From Streptacidiphilus jiangxiensis (lineage in GTDB: Bacteria > Actinomycetota > Actinomycetes > Streptomycetales > Streptomycetaceae): a stretch of DNA of 64,000 nucleotides. The stretch lies in assembly GCF_900109465.1 (NCBI RefSeq), contig NZ_FOAZ01000004.1, forward strand, positions 1 to 64,000, written 5' to 3'. The notes beneath the pieces are model-generated. The model saw nothing but the letters and a program-made list of their open reading frames with translations. It was not told where the DNA came from and searched no databases. Within the stretch, counting starts at the first letter, position 1. Each line of letters begins with the position of its first letter. A program made the position numbers and the translations under genes. Below are positions 33,160 to 41,395 of this stretch, piece after piece.

Positions 33160-34731
33160 ATGTCCGCAACCGTCGACACCGTCGGCACAACCGCTCTCGC
33201 CGCGCCCGCGCCCGCGCCGGGCGAGCGTGCCCCGGGCCGGGGCTGGACGCTCGCGATCGTCTCGATCGCGACGTTCATGCTGATGCTCGACCTGACCGTC
33301 GTGAACGTAGCCCTGCCCGACCTGCGCAACGCCCTGCACGCCGACTTCTCCGGCCTCCAGTGGGTCCTCGACGCCTACGCGCTGACCCTCGCCGCCTTCC
33401 TGCTGACCGGCGGCTCGCTCGCCGACCGGCTCGGTCGCAAGCGCGTCTTCATCGCGGGCTTCGCCGTCTTCACCGCCGCCTCCCTGCTCTGCGGCCTCAC
33501 CCCGGACGTGCTGACCCTCAACCTCGCCCGCGGCCTCCAGGGTGTCGGCGCGGCCGTCCTCTTCGCCGTCGGACCGGCCCTGCTGGGCCACGAGTTCCGC
33601 GGCAAGGACCGGGCCATGGCCTTCGGCGTCTTCGGTGGCGTCTCCGGCCTCGCGATCGCCTTCGGCCCGCTCATCGGCGGTGCACTGACCAGCGGCGTCG
33701 GCTGGCGGTGGATCTTCCTGGTGAACGTCCCGATCGGCGTCGTCGCCATCGTCCTGAGCTCGCTTCGGATCCGCGAGTCCCGCGAACCCGGCACCCACGG
33801 CGTCGACTGGGCAGGCCTGGGCCTCTTCTCCGTCGCCCTCGGCGCGCTCGTCCTCGGCTTCCTGCGCGGCGAGGCGGAGGGCTGGACCAGCCCGCTGATT
33901 CTCTCCCTCCTCGCCGGATCCGTCGCGCTGCTCGCCGTCTTCGTCCTGGTCGAGCGGCGGCTCGGTGCCGCCGGGATGCTGGACCTCGCGCTCTTCCGCA
34001 ACCGCACCTTCAACGGCATCTCCGCGGCCACGCTGCTCGGCAACGCGGCCGGCATGTCGTCGATCTTCCTGGAGGTCTCCTACGTCCAGAACGTCCTCGG
34101 CGCGACGCCGTGGCAGGCGGGCCTGCGCTTCCTGCCGCTGACGCTGATGCTGTTCGTCGTCGCGGCGGTCACCGGCAGCCTGACGGTGGCGGTCCCGCCG
34201 CGGCTCCTCGTCGGCACCGCGATGGCCCTGATGGCCGGCGGGCTCTTCGCGATGCGGTTGATCGACGTGCACAGCGACTGGACCGCGATGCTGCCCAGCA
34301 TGCTGCTGACCGGCGCCGGGATGGGCATGTTCAACCCGCCCCGCGCGTCGCTCTCCATCGGCGTCGCGGAGCCTGCGCGGGCCGGTATGGCGGCCGGCAT
34401 GGGCGAGACGTTCCAGCAGGTCGGCATCGCGATCGGCATCGCCGGGTTCGGCGCGCTCTTCCAGCACCGCGTCGGCGACCTCTTCGCGGCGGCGGTCCCG
34501 TCGCTCCCCGCGTCGGCGCGGGAGGCGGTCGCGGCGGGTGCGGGCGACCAGGTCGCCCGCACCGCGGGCCCGCTGCGGACGGCTGTCGCGGAGGCGGCAC
34601 GGGCGTCCTTCGTCCACGGGCTCTCCGACGTCCTCACGCTGTGCGCGATCTGCGCGGCCCTCGCCTCGGCGATCGCCTTCGCGACGATCCGCCGCCGCGA
34701 CCTCCACGAGAGCGCGATCGCTGGGCACTGA
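33160..34731 (+). CDS. MFS drug-efflux transporter, DHA2 (14-helix) family
   Basis: A 523-residue permease with 14 predicted membrane helices. Family motifs are present: LDLTVVNVALPDLRNAL in helix 1, GGSLADRLGRKRVF (motif A) and GRGLQGVGAAVLF-type motif B region. These exporters pump toxic compounds out with protons. The ATG at 33160 follows AGGGGGA; an ATG at 33061 in the same frame would begin inside the operator region and is rejected. The divergent TetR gene and its two operators suggest substrate-induced expression. A palindromic repeat element follows the gene. Confidence 0.88.
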   Translation: MSATVDTVGTTALAAPAPAPGERAPGRGWTLAIVSIATFMLMLDLTVVNVALPDLRNALHADFSGLQWVLDAYALTLAAFLLTGGSLADRLGRKRVFIAGFAVFTAASLLCGLTPDVLTLNLARGLQGVGAAVLFAVGPALLGHEFRGKDRAMAFGVFGGVSGLAIAFGPLIGGALTSGVGWRWIFLVNVPIGVVAIVLSSLRIRESREPGTHGVDWAGLGLFSVALGALVLGFLRGEAEGWTSPLILSLLAGSVALLAVFVLVERRLGAAGMLDLALFRNRTFNGISAATLLGNAAGMSSIFLEVSYVQNVLGATPWQAGLRFLPLTLMLFVVAAVTGSLTVAVPPRLLVGTAMALMAGGLFAMRLIDVHSDWTAMLPSMLLTGAGMGMFNPPRASLSIGVAEPARAGMAAGMGETFQQVGIAIGIAGFGALFQHRVGDLFAAAVPSLPASAREAVAAGAGDQVARTAGPLRTAVAEAARASFVHGLSDVLTLCAICAALASAIAFATIRRRDLHESAIAGH

Positions 34732-34763
34732 GGCCCAGTTGCACCCTCCGGCGGCGCAGCCGC

Positions 34764-34869
34764 CAGGGGCGCGAGGAACTGCGCGACAGGCCACCCACGG
34801 CCTTGAGATCCCGAGCGGACAGGGCCATCCGCCCCCGGAGGGTTGCTCGCGCAGTTCCTCGTGCCCCTT
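34764..34869. repeat. Dispersed palindromic element, copy 3 (106 bp)
   Basis: Arms 34764-34786 and 34847-34869 match the element at 19868 with a few substitutions, and many of these are on one arm only, so pairing is slightly weakened. It lies after the MFS gene and before the AraC operon. Confidence 0.8.
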
Positions 34870-34936
34870 GGGGTGGCAACCACCTGCGGGAGCACGGCCC
34901 TGACCGGTCGCGCCCACACGGAGGAGCCGCACATCA

Positions 34937-34964
34937 GCAGAGCCCCGTGCCGCTCGGGCTCTGC
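34937..34964 (+). promoter_or_regulatory. Strong hairpin in the leader of the AraC-azlCD operon
   Basis: GCAGAGCCC (34937-34945) pairs perfectly with GGGCTCTGC (34956-34964) around a 10-nt loop, 66 nt before the AraC-type gene. It may end the MFS transcript or act as an attenuator; no U-tract follows. Confidence 0.4.
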
Positions 34965-35029
34965 ATGGCGGACGTTTCAGCACCGCTCTCCGGTGGCGTG
35001 GGAGTCTTCCTGGAGGGGAGGGTGATGTC

Positions 35030-35881
35030 ATGGGCGAAGAGCGCGCACACTACTGGCAGCATCCCGCGCTGCCGGGCGTGGACCTGCTGCGGGCGCACTA
35101 CGTGCACCACACCTTCGGCAAGCACACCCACGACACCTACGTGCTCGCCGCCATCACCGAGGGCGTCGAGGCCTTCCAGTACCGCGGAGCGCTCGAGATC
35201 GCCCCGGCGGGGAGCGTCGCCCTCGTGGAGCCGGACCGCGTGCACACCGGGCACGCGGGGGAGCCGGACGGGTGGAGCTACCAGGTGCTGTATCCGAGCG
35301 CCGAGCAGGTCGTCGCCGTCGCCGCCGAGTTGGGTGCCACACCCGGCGCCCCCGGTTTCGGGACGGCGGTCGTGCACGACGACGAGCTCGCCCGGCTCGT
35401 TCTGCGGACCCATCTGGCCGCCGAGCAGAACCAGGCGCTGGCCGCCGGGACCTTCCTGCGCCTCGCGCTCGCGCGCGCCGTGCGCCTGCACTCCTCACAG
35501 CGGCTGGTCCGCGACCTGCCCGCGGCCGGGCGCGACGCCGCCCGCACCGCGCGGGACCTGCTCGCGTCCGGGCTGGAGGCGCCGCCCACCCTGGAGCAGC
35601 TCGCCGCCGCTGTCGGGACGGGACCGTTCCCGCTGCTGCGGGCCTTCCGGGAGGCCTACGGGCTGCCGCCGCACGCGTGGCTCACGCAGTACCGGGTGCG
35701 GACCGCGCGCACGATGCTCGACGCGGGTGTCGCACCGGCCGACGCGGCTGTGGCCGTGGGCTTCGTCGACCAGGCGCACCTGACCCGGCACTTCCGGCGG
35801 ATCGTCGGCGTCCCGCCCGGCGCCTACCGGCGGGCGCGCAAGAACGTACAAGAAACAGGCGGGCCTGCACCGGCAGCATGA
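35030..35881 (+). CDS. AraC-family regulator with N-terminal cupin sensor
   Basis: A 283-residue protein: AraC-type cupin binding domain (about 20-110, HHTFGKHTHDTYVLAAITEG and PDRVHTGHAG) and two C-terminal HTHs (about 185-275, ending VGFVDQAHLTRHFRRIVGVPPGAYR). The ATG at 35030 lies within a GGAGGGTGATGTC context giving an adequate ribosome site. Its stop codon overlaps the azlC start, so it is co-expressed with the AzlCD exporter. This AraC-azlC-azlD order is common and suggests ligand-induced export of a branched-chain or other amino acid. Confidence 0.88.
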   Translation: MGEERAHYWQHPALPGVDLLRAHYVHHTFGKHTHDTYVLAAITEGVEAFQYRGALEIAPAGSVALVEPDRVHTGHAGEPDGWSYQVLYPSAEQVVAVAAELGATPGAPGFGTAVVHDDELARLVLRTHLAAEQNQALAAGTFLRLALARAVRLHSSQRLVRDLPAAGRDAARTARDLLASGLEAPPTLEQLAAAVGTGPFPLLRAFREAYGLPPHAWLTQYRVRTARTMLDAGVAPADAAVAVGFVDQAHLTRHFRRIVGVPPGAYRRARKNVQETGGPAPAA

Positions 35882-36699
35882 GCCGCATGACGGCACCCGC
35901 TCACCCATCCACGACCACCCCGCCCCCACCGACCTCCACCACGACCACCAGCACGACCGCGAGCGCTCGGACCGACCGCGCCGTGATTCGGGACTCGCTC
36001 GGGGTCGGCGTGGCGGTCGGGGTCTCCGGCGTCGCCTTCGGCGTGGCCGGGACCGCCGCCCACCTGACGGTGTGGCAGACCTGCGCGCTCAGCCTGCTGG
36101 TCTTCACCGGCGCCAGCCAGTTCGCGCTGATCGGCGCGCTGGCCGCGGGTGCCGCGCCGCTCGCCGCCGTCGTGGGCGCGCTGTTCCTCGGGGTGCGGAA
36201 CTCCTTCTACGGGCTGCGCCTCGCGGAGCGGTTGGAACTGCCGCGCTGGGTGCGTCCCCTGGCGGCGCAGACGGTGATCGACGAGACGGCGGCGGTGTCG
36301 CTGGTCCAACCCGACCGGCGCTCGGCGCGGCTCGGTTTCGCGGTCACCGGGATCAGCCTCTACCTGATCTGGAACGCGACGACCCTGGCCGGGGCGCTGG
36401 GCGCCGACGCGCTGGGTGACCCGTCCCGCTACGGACTGGACGTGGCCGGTCCCGCGGTCTTCCTCGCCCTGCTGGCCCCCCGTCTGCGCGAGGGCGGCGC
36501 GGAGCGGGCGACCGCGCTGGTCGGCGCGGTGCTGGCGTTGGTCGCCGTGCCACTGGTCCCGGCGGGCGTCCCGGTGTTGATCGCGCTCGCGGCCGTGCCG
36601 GCCGTGCTGCTGCTCGGACCGCGACGGCAGGCGCAGGAGCAGGCTCGGCACCAGGCGCAGGAGCAGCAGCAGGAGCAGGCACGGGAGGACGGACGATGA
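35878..36699 (+). CDS. azlC: AzlC-family amino-acid exporter subunit
   Basis: A 273-residue membrane protein. After a Thr/Pro/Ser-rich N-terminal tail it has the AzlC core (about 40-230, GVGVAVGVSGVAFGVAGTAA, FTGASQFALIGALAAG and FLGVRNSFYGLRLAE) and ends in a Gln-rich charged tail. AzlC with AzlD exports branched-chain amino acids or analogues. The ATG at 35878 overlaps the AraC stop (ATGA); an in-frame ATG at 35887 is also possible. It overlaps azlD in the same way, so the three genes form one coupled unit. Confidence 0.87.
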   Translation: MSRMTAPAHPSTTTPPPPTSTTTTSTTASARTDRAVIRDSLGVGVAVGVSGVAFGVAGTAAHLTVWQTCALSLLVFTGASQFALIGALAAGAAPLAAVVGALFLGVRNSFYGLRLAERLELPRWVRPLAAQTVIDETAAVSLVQPDRRSARLGFAVTGISLYLIWNATTLAGALGADALGDPSRYGLDVAGPAVFLALLAPRLREGGAERATALVGAVLALVAVPLVPAGVPVLIALAAVPAVLLLGPRRQAQEQARHQAQEQQQEQAREDGR

Positions 36700-37007
36700 A
36701 CACGACCTGGCTGGCGATCCTGGGCACCGCGGTGGGCTGCTACGGCCTGAAGCTGCTCGGCCTCTCCGTCCCGACGGGCCTGCTGGACCGGGCCGCCGTT
36801 CGGAGGTTCGCCGCGCTTGCGCCCGTCGCCCTGCTGGCCGCGCTGACCGCGCTGCAGACCTTCGGGCAGGGTGCCCACGGGCTGACCCTGGACGCCCGGG
36901 CCGCCGGCCTCGCCGCGGCCGGGGTGGCGGTCTGGCGGCGGGCACCGTTCCTGCTCGTGGTGGTGGTCGCCGTCGCGGTCACGGCCCTGGTCCGCGCGGT
37001 GGCCTGA
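36696..37007 (+). CDS. azlD: AzlD-family amino-acid exporter small subunit
   Basis: A 103-residue protein with four short membrane helices in the AzlD pattern (TWLAILGTAVGCYGLKLLG, then APVALLAALTALQTF and a Val-rich last helix). It is the obligate partner of AzlC. The ATG overlaps the azlC stop by ATGA. It ends 36 bp before the convergent MFS gene. Confidence 0.87.
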   Translation: MNTTWLAILGTAVGCYGLKLLGLSVPTGLLDRAAVRRFAALAPVALLAALTALQTFGQGAHGLTLDARAAGLAAAGVAVWRRAPFLLVVVVAVAVTALVRAVA

Positions 37008-37042
37008 GGGCGAGGTCGGCCGCGCGGGCGGGAAGACCGCCG

Positions 37043-38395
37043 TCAGCCCGCCGCGCGCGGCCCGTCCAAGGGGGCGTCGGACGGGACGCCCAGCCGGTCG
37101 GCGTCCCGCTCCGGGCGGACCAGCAGGGCCACCAGGACGCCCGTGACGCCGACCATCGCGGCGCTCAGCAGGTAGGCCTCGCGGTAGCCGGCCGCCAGGT
37201 GACTGCCCGTCGTCAACGAGCCCACGACCAGCGGTGAGAGGACCCCGGCGAGGGAGTAGACGAAGGCCGTCGCGCCCAGCACGACACCCCGGCGGTCCGG
37301 CGGCGTGATCCGGGCGACCGCCGTCTGCGCGAGGATCAGCATGATGGTGGAGAGCACGCACGGCCCGACCGCGAGGACGATCTTGAGCGGCACCGAGTCG
37401 GTCAGCGCGAACCCCGCGCCCGAGACCGCCGCGACCACCGCCGCGGTACCGGTCCAGCGCGACAGGGCGGTGAACGTCCCGCCGCCCAGACGCGAGCGCT
37501 GGGCGAGCAGGCCGAAGCCCGTGACGGCCAGCGCGGAGCTGAGCCCCGTGCCCATGGTGACCAGGCCCGTCTGCGTCGCCGTCAGCTTGGCGACGTTGCG
37601 CAGGTAGTCCGCACCCCAGGTGAGCGAGGAGACGGTGGCCCAGTAGGAGGCGAAGGCGCCGAGCGAGCAGGCGATCCAGGTGCCCGTCAGCAGGATCCGC
37701 CGCAGCGGCAGCGCCGCAGCGGTGGGCGGGAGGGCCCGTGATGCCGCCTCGCCGCGGATCGACTCGGGGCCCTCGCGCCCCAGCCGCAGCCAGACCACGG
37801 CCCAGGCCAGGCCCGCCACGCCCACCGCGCCGAAGCCCCAGCGCCAGCCCGCACCGTTGATCACGGCCGTGAGCAGCGGCGCGGCGACGGCGACCCCGGC
37901 CGCCGAGCCGAGGCCCAGCACCGCCGTCGGCAGGCTGCGCTCACGGTCCGGGAACCAGGTGTAGAGGCTGTGGGTGGCGACCGGGAACGCGGGCCCCTCC
38001 GCCGCGCCGAGCAGCACACGGGTGGCCACCAGTGTCCCGAACCCGGCCGCGCCGAGCAGCATCGGCAGCTGCGCGACGGACCACAGCAGCGCCAGCACCA
38101 GCAGCAGCGTCGTGGTACTGATCCGGCGGGTGAGCGCGGAGACGCCGAACGCCGCCAGGCTGAAGAGCGCGAAGAAGGCGGCTGCGGCGCGCCCGTACTG
38201 GGCGTGAGTGATGCCGAGGTCGTGCATCATCGGGGTCGCGGCGAGCCCGAGGACGGTCTTGTCGGCGAAGTTGACCAGCATGAACGCCAGCAGCAGCCAG
38301 GTGGCCCGCCAGCCGGCGGACCGGACGGCCCGGCCCGAGGAGCCGTCGGCCTGGACGGCGGGACCGTCGGCCGCGTCCGGGGTCACGGTGGTCAC
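37043..38395 (-). CDS. MFS transporter, 12-helix (ACS-like) family
   Basis: A 450-residue permease with 12 membrane helices. The opening VNFADKTVLGLAATPMMHDLG and the spacing of motif A resemble anion:cation symporters (sugar acids, phthalate, tartrate and similar). The GTG at 38395 has GGAGG 6 nt upstream; a longer in-frame reading upstream is not membrane-like. It is divergent from a PucR/CdaR-type regulator with a perfect palindrome between them, so the regulator probably senses the substrate and controls uptake. The exact substrate cannot be assigned. Confidence 0.82.
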   Translation of the reverse strand: MTTVTPDAADGPAVQADGSSGRAVRSAGWRATWLLLAFMLVNFADKTVLGLAATPMMHDLGITHAQYGRAAAAFFALFSLAAFGVSALTRRISTTTLLLVLALLWSVAQLPMLLGAAGFGTLVATRVLLGAAEGPAFPVATHSLYTWFPDRERSLPTAVLGLGSAAGVAVAAPLLTAVINGAGWRWGFGAVGVAGLAWAVVWLRLGREGPESIRGEAASRALPPTAAALPLRRILLTGTWIACSLGAFASYWATVSSLTWGADYLRNVAKLTATQTGLVTMGTGLSSALAVTGFGLLAQRSRLGGGTFTALSRWTGTAAVVAAVSGAGFALTDSVPLKIVLAVGPCVLSTIMLILAQTAVARITPPDRRGVVLGATAFVYSLAGVLSPLVVGSLTTGSHLAAGYREAYLLSAAMVGVTGVLVALLVRPERDADRLGVPSDAPLDGPRAAG

Positions 38396-38426
38396 GAGGT
38401 ACCTCCACACGATCATGCCTGCCTGC

Positions 38427-38445
38427 TTGCACGCGCTGCGTGCAA
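38427..38445. promoter_or_regulatory. Perfect palindrome TTGCACGC-GCT-GCGTGCAA
   Basis: 8-bp arms with a 3-bp centre, 32 bp before the MFS start and 110 bp before the PucR-type gene. Its strength and place in the divergent gap make it a likely operator for the pair. Confidence 0.6.
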
Positions 38446-38509
38446 AGGAGCCTGCCTGCCGTCGGCGGACGGCGACAACGGACGGCGTCACACATGACCG
38501 CCCCGCATA

Positions 38510-38525
38510 CTGTGATGCGTCACAG
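38510..38525. promoter_or_regulatory. Second palindrome CTGTGA-TGCG-TCACAG
   Basis: 6-bp arms with a 4-bp centre, 30 bp before the PucR-type start. It may be an autoregulatory site of that gene. It is not related in sequence to the palindrome at 38427. Confidence 0.4.
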
Positions 38526-38554
38526 AGGGGTCGGAGGAGCACGGATGGCCGAGG

Positions 38555-39799
38555 ATGGCTGAGGGCGCGTCCCAGCTGCCGCTCTCGCCGCAGGCGCGGG
38601 CGCTGGCCGCGCGCTGCGAGGGGCAGGTCAACGAGCTGGCGCGGCGGATCACGCGTGAGGACTTCGCCGTCTTCCCCGGCTACGAGGTGCTGCCGGAGGA
38701 CATGAAGCACACCGAGATGGCCGCCACGGTCCGCTACGGCCTGCGTCTCTTCTTCACCCTGGTCCGGGAGGACCGGGTCGGCCGTGGCGAGGAGTTCCGG
38801 CTGTTCCAGGAGCGCGCGGCCCAGCGCGCCGAGGAGGGCTGGCCGCTGCACCTGCTGCTGCGCACGCACCTGATCAGCCGTCACGCACTCTTCCGCACGC
38901 TGCGTGCGGCGGCGGAGCCGGGGGAGGAGGCGGCCCTGGCCGAGCTCGCCGACCTGCTGCTCGGCAGCTCGGCCGAGGTGATCGGCGCGGTCGCTGAGAG
39001 CTACCAGGTCGAGCAGTCCGCGCTGCTCGTGGAACGGCGCGAGCAACGCCGCACGCTCGCCCGCGCACTGTTGGCCGGGTTCCCGGTGCTGCCCGGACGC
39101 CTGGAGGAGGCCGGCCTGCAGCACGGAGCGCTGGTCCTCGCCTTCGACGTCGCGGCGCCCCGGACGCACTCGCCGGAGCAGCCGCCCTCCGTCGCGCTCG
39201 GACGTCGGCTGCGACGGGTGCAGGCCGTGCTGGAGCGGACCTTCGAGACGGAGGTGCTCGTCGTCGCCGAGGCGGAGGGCGGGTACGCGCTGGTGCCGGC
39301 CGAGGCCCTCGGCCCGCGCGGAGCGGAGCCGGCCCGGGTGCCCGACACGCTGGCCGCGCGGCTGGGCCGCACCTGCGAGGCCGACGTCTGGCTGGCCGCC
39401 GCCGCGGCGCCGGACGGCCCGCGGATCGCCTCCGCGGGCCGCACGGCGAGCGAGGTGCTGCGGCTCACCCGCGCGCTCGGACGTCGCCCCGGCGTCTACC
39501 ACCTCGACGACGTGCTGCTCGAGTACCACCTCTCGCGCTCCGACGAGGCGAGCGCGCCCCTGGCCGCGCTGCTCGACCCGCTCGCCGACCGCCCCGAACT
39601 CCTCGACACCCTGCGCGCCCACCTCGCCCACCAGCAGGACCGCAGGGCGACGGCGCGCGAGCTCGGCCTGCACCCCAACACCGTGGACAACCGGATGGCC
39701 CGCGTGGGCGAGTTGATCGGCATCGACGTCACCGCGCCACGCGGCTACGCCCTCGCGCTCACCGCGCTGACTCTGCGCGATCTTCGTGGACCGGCCTGA
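38555..39799 (+). CDS. PucR/CdaR-type transcriptional regulator
   Basis: A 414-residue regulator with an N-terminal RsbRD-like sensory region (about 10-160), a GGDEF-like/CdaR middle (about 170-330) and a C-terminal PucR HTH (about 355-410: LLDTLRAHLAHQQDRRATAR and LGLHPNTVDNRMARVGELIG). It probably controls the divergent MFS gene. Start: the best ribosome site (GGAGGAG, 38533-38539) points at an ATG at 38545 that reads only five codons to a stop; a 10-bp near-duplication (ATGGCCGAGG, ATGGCTGAGG) creates the usable ATG at 38555. Translation may reinitiate there after the short frame. Confidence 0.85.
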   Translation: MAEGASQLPLSPQARALAARCEGQVNELARRITREDFAVFPGYEVLPEDMKHTEMAATVRYGLRLFFTLVREDRVGRGEEFRLFQERAAQRAEEGWPLHLLLRTHLISRHALFRTLRAAAEPGEEAALAELADLLLGSSAEVIGAVAESYQVEQSALLVERREQRRTLARALLAGFPVLPGRLEEAGLQHGALVLAFDVAAPRTHSPEQPPSVALGRRLRRVQAVLERTFETEVLVVAEAEGGYALVPAEALGPRGAEPARVPDTLAARLGRTCEADVWLAAAAAPDGPRIASAGRTASEVLRLTRALGRRPGVYHLDDVLLEYHLSRSDEASAPLAALLDPLADRPELLDTLRAHLAHQQDRRATARELGLHPNTVDNRMARVGELIGIDVTAPRGYALALTALTLRDLRGPA

Positions 39800-39819
39800 G
39801 CGGACGCGATACTGGGCGC

Positions 39820-40014
39820 ATGCGCCTGACCGAGTTCTGGAAGCGGATGTACGCCCACTTCGGCGAGAGCTATGCGGAGAGCTTCGCCACCGACCACGTG
39901 ATGACGGAGTTGGGTGGCCGCACCGTCCAGGAGGCGCTGGCCGCGGGCTGGGAGGCGAAGGACGTCTGGCGCGCGGTCTGCGTCAGCATGGGAGTCCCGG
40001 AGTCGAGCCGGTAG
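39820..40014 (+). CDS. DUF3046 domain small protein
   Basis: A 64-residue protein of the DUF3046 family (MRLTEFWKRMYAHFGESYAE, then LGGRTVQEALAAG and WRAVCVSMGVP), conserved upstream of recA in actinobacteria. No function is known. It begins 20 nt after the PucR-type gene. Confidence 0.9.
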   Translation: MRLTEFWKRMYAHFGESYAESFATDHVMTELGGRTVQEALAAGWEAKDVWRAVCVSMGVPESSR

Positions 40015-40085
40015 TTGCATCCGCCCCTGGGTGGTGCAACTGCCTCGTTTGCCGGAATTCGACCTGTCTGCGTAAGACTGTCCGC

Positions 40086-41246
40086 GTGGCAAGCAGTGAA
40101 CAGACCCCCGATCCCGTCGTCGACCCCGCCCGCCCGCGCCCGAGCGGCATGCCCCGCTGGCTGCCCCGCGCCGTCGTGCTCGTGCTGCTGCTCGTCGGGC
40201 TGTTCCAGCTCGCCAGTTGGGCCTTTCTCCAGCTGACCGGATTCCTTGCGACACTGCTCGTCTCGTTCGTGATCTCCCTGGCCATGGAACCCGCCGTGGA
40301 CCGGATGGCGGCCCGTGGCATGCGTCGCGGGCTCGCCACCTTCCTGGTGTTCCTCGTCACGATCGTCGTCACCGCCGGCTTCGTCGCCGCGATGGTGACG
40401 CTCCTGGTGGACCAGGCCGGCCAGGTGGCCACGCAACTGCCGCACCTGCTGCAGGAGGCGCTCGACCGGTGCAACAGCACCTTCGGCACCGACTTCTCCA
40501 TGGACAAGCTCCAGCAGGCCCTGCTGAACAACGCGGGCAGTGTCGAGCAGTGGGCACAGAAGGCCGCCAACAACATCTGGGGCGTCTCCAGCTCTCTCCT
40601 CGGCGGCGTCTTCCAGCTCTTCACCATCGCCCTGTTCACCTTCTACTTCACCGCCGACGGGCCCCGGCTGCGGCGGGTCGTCTGTTCGGTGCTGCCGCCG
40701 CACCGCCAGCAGGAGGTGCTGCGGGCCTGGGAGGTGGGCATCGAGAAGACCGGCGGCTACCTCTACTCCCGCGCGTTGCTCGCCTTCTGCTCCGCGGTCG
40801 CGCACTTCGTGGTCCTCGCACTGCTGGGCATCCCCTACGCCGCCGCGCTGGCGATCTGGGTCGGTGTGGTCTCGCAGTTCGTGCCGACCATCGGCACCTA
40901 TCTGGCCGGCGCGCTGCCGATCCTGGTCGCTCTCACGGTGAACCCCTGGTACGCGCTGTGGATCCTGGTCTTCGTGATCGTCTACCAGCAGGTCGAGAAC
41001 TACCTGCTGCAGCCGCGGATCACCGCGCGGACCGTGGAGATCCACCCTGCGGTCGCGTTCGGGTCGGTGATCGTCGGTGCGGCGCTGCTCGGCGCGGTGG
41101 GTGCGCTCATCGCAATTCCGGTGACGGCGACGGTGCAGGCGTTCGCCGGCTCCTACATCCGACGGTACGAACTGGTTGATCATGCGCGAGTCGGACGGGA
41201 GGCTGGACCGAAGAAACGGGAAGAAGCGAACAATGCAGACAAATAA
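40086..41246 (+). CDS. AI-2E family transporter-like permease
   Basis: A 386-residue membrane protein with eight or so helices and the AI-2E transporter (PF01594) layout, including FSFVISLAMEP-like helix 2-3, a soluble insertion (about 110-175) and the C-terminal QVENYLLQPRITARTVEIHP motif. The family contains permeases and Na+/H+ antiporter-like proteins; autoinducer-2 transport is not implied. GTG at 40086 is the start, with a Pro-rich 25-residue tail before helix 1. It precedes recA by 149 bp. Confidence 0.86.
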   Translation: MASSEQTPDPVVDPARPRPSGMPRWLPRAVVLVLLLVGLFQLASWAFLQLTGFLATLLVSFVISLAMEPAVDRMAARGMRRGLATFLVFLVTIVVTAGFVAAMVTLLVDQAGQVATQLPHLLQEALDRCNSTFGTDFSMDKLQQALLNNAGSVEQWAQKAANNIWGVSSSLLGGVFQLFTIALFTFYFTADGPRLRRVVCSVLPPHRQQEVLRAWEVGIEKTGGYLYSRALLAFCSAVAHFVVLALLGIPYAAALAIWVGVVSQFVPTIGTYLAGALPILVALTVNPWYALWILVFVIVYQQVENYLLQPRITARTVEIHPAVAFGSVIVGAALLGAVGALIAIPVTATVQAFAGSYIRRYELVDHARVGREAGPKKREEANNADK

Positions 41247-41250
41247 CCGC

Positions 41251-41283
41251 TTGACTTAAATTCGAACGCACGTTCCCTATACT
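41251..41283 (+). promoter_or_regulatory. recA promoter region with LexA (SOS) box
   Basis: TCGAAC-GCAC-GTTCCC (41262-41277) is the actinobacterial LexA box TCGAAC-N4-GTTCGA with a full left half and a partly changed right half. It is followed immediately by a -10 TATACT (41278-41283). A TTGACT (41251-41256) lies 21 bp before this -10, too far for a standard -35. Confidence 0.75.
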
Positions 41284-41328
41284 GGATTGCGGCACGTTAT
41301 CCACAGGCTTGCCCTCAACGGGGGCCGT

Positions 41329-41351
41329 TTGTCAGTGGTGCGCGCTAGCGT
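41329..41351 (+). promoter_or_regulatory. RecA-NDp-type (PafBC-dependent) second recA promoter
   Basis: TTGTCAGTG (41329-41337), 8 bp, then TAGCGT (41346-41351) matches the RecA/LexA-independent DNA-damage promoter consensus TTGTCRGTG-N8-TAnnnT known from actinobacteria, in front of recA as in Mycobacterium. It would start transcription about 35-40 nt before the RecA ATG. Confidence 0.85.
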
Positions 41352-41395
41352 CTTCGGTGATGAAGCGTTCAGCACAGACCCCCAAGGTGGCACCC

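Noticed and set aside
41251-41283. TTGACT/TATACT as a standard sigma-70 promoter for recA
   Set aside because: The 21-bp spacer is too long; only the TATACT and the LexA box are trusted.
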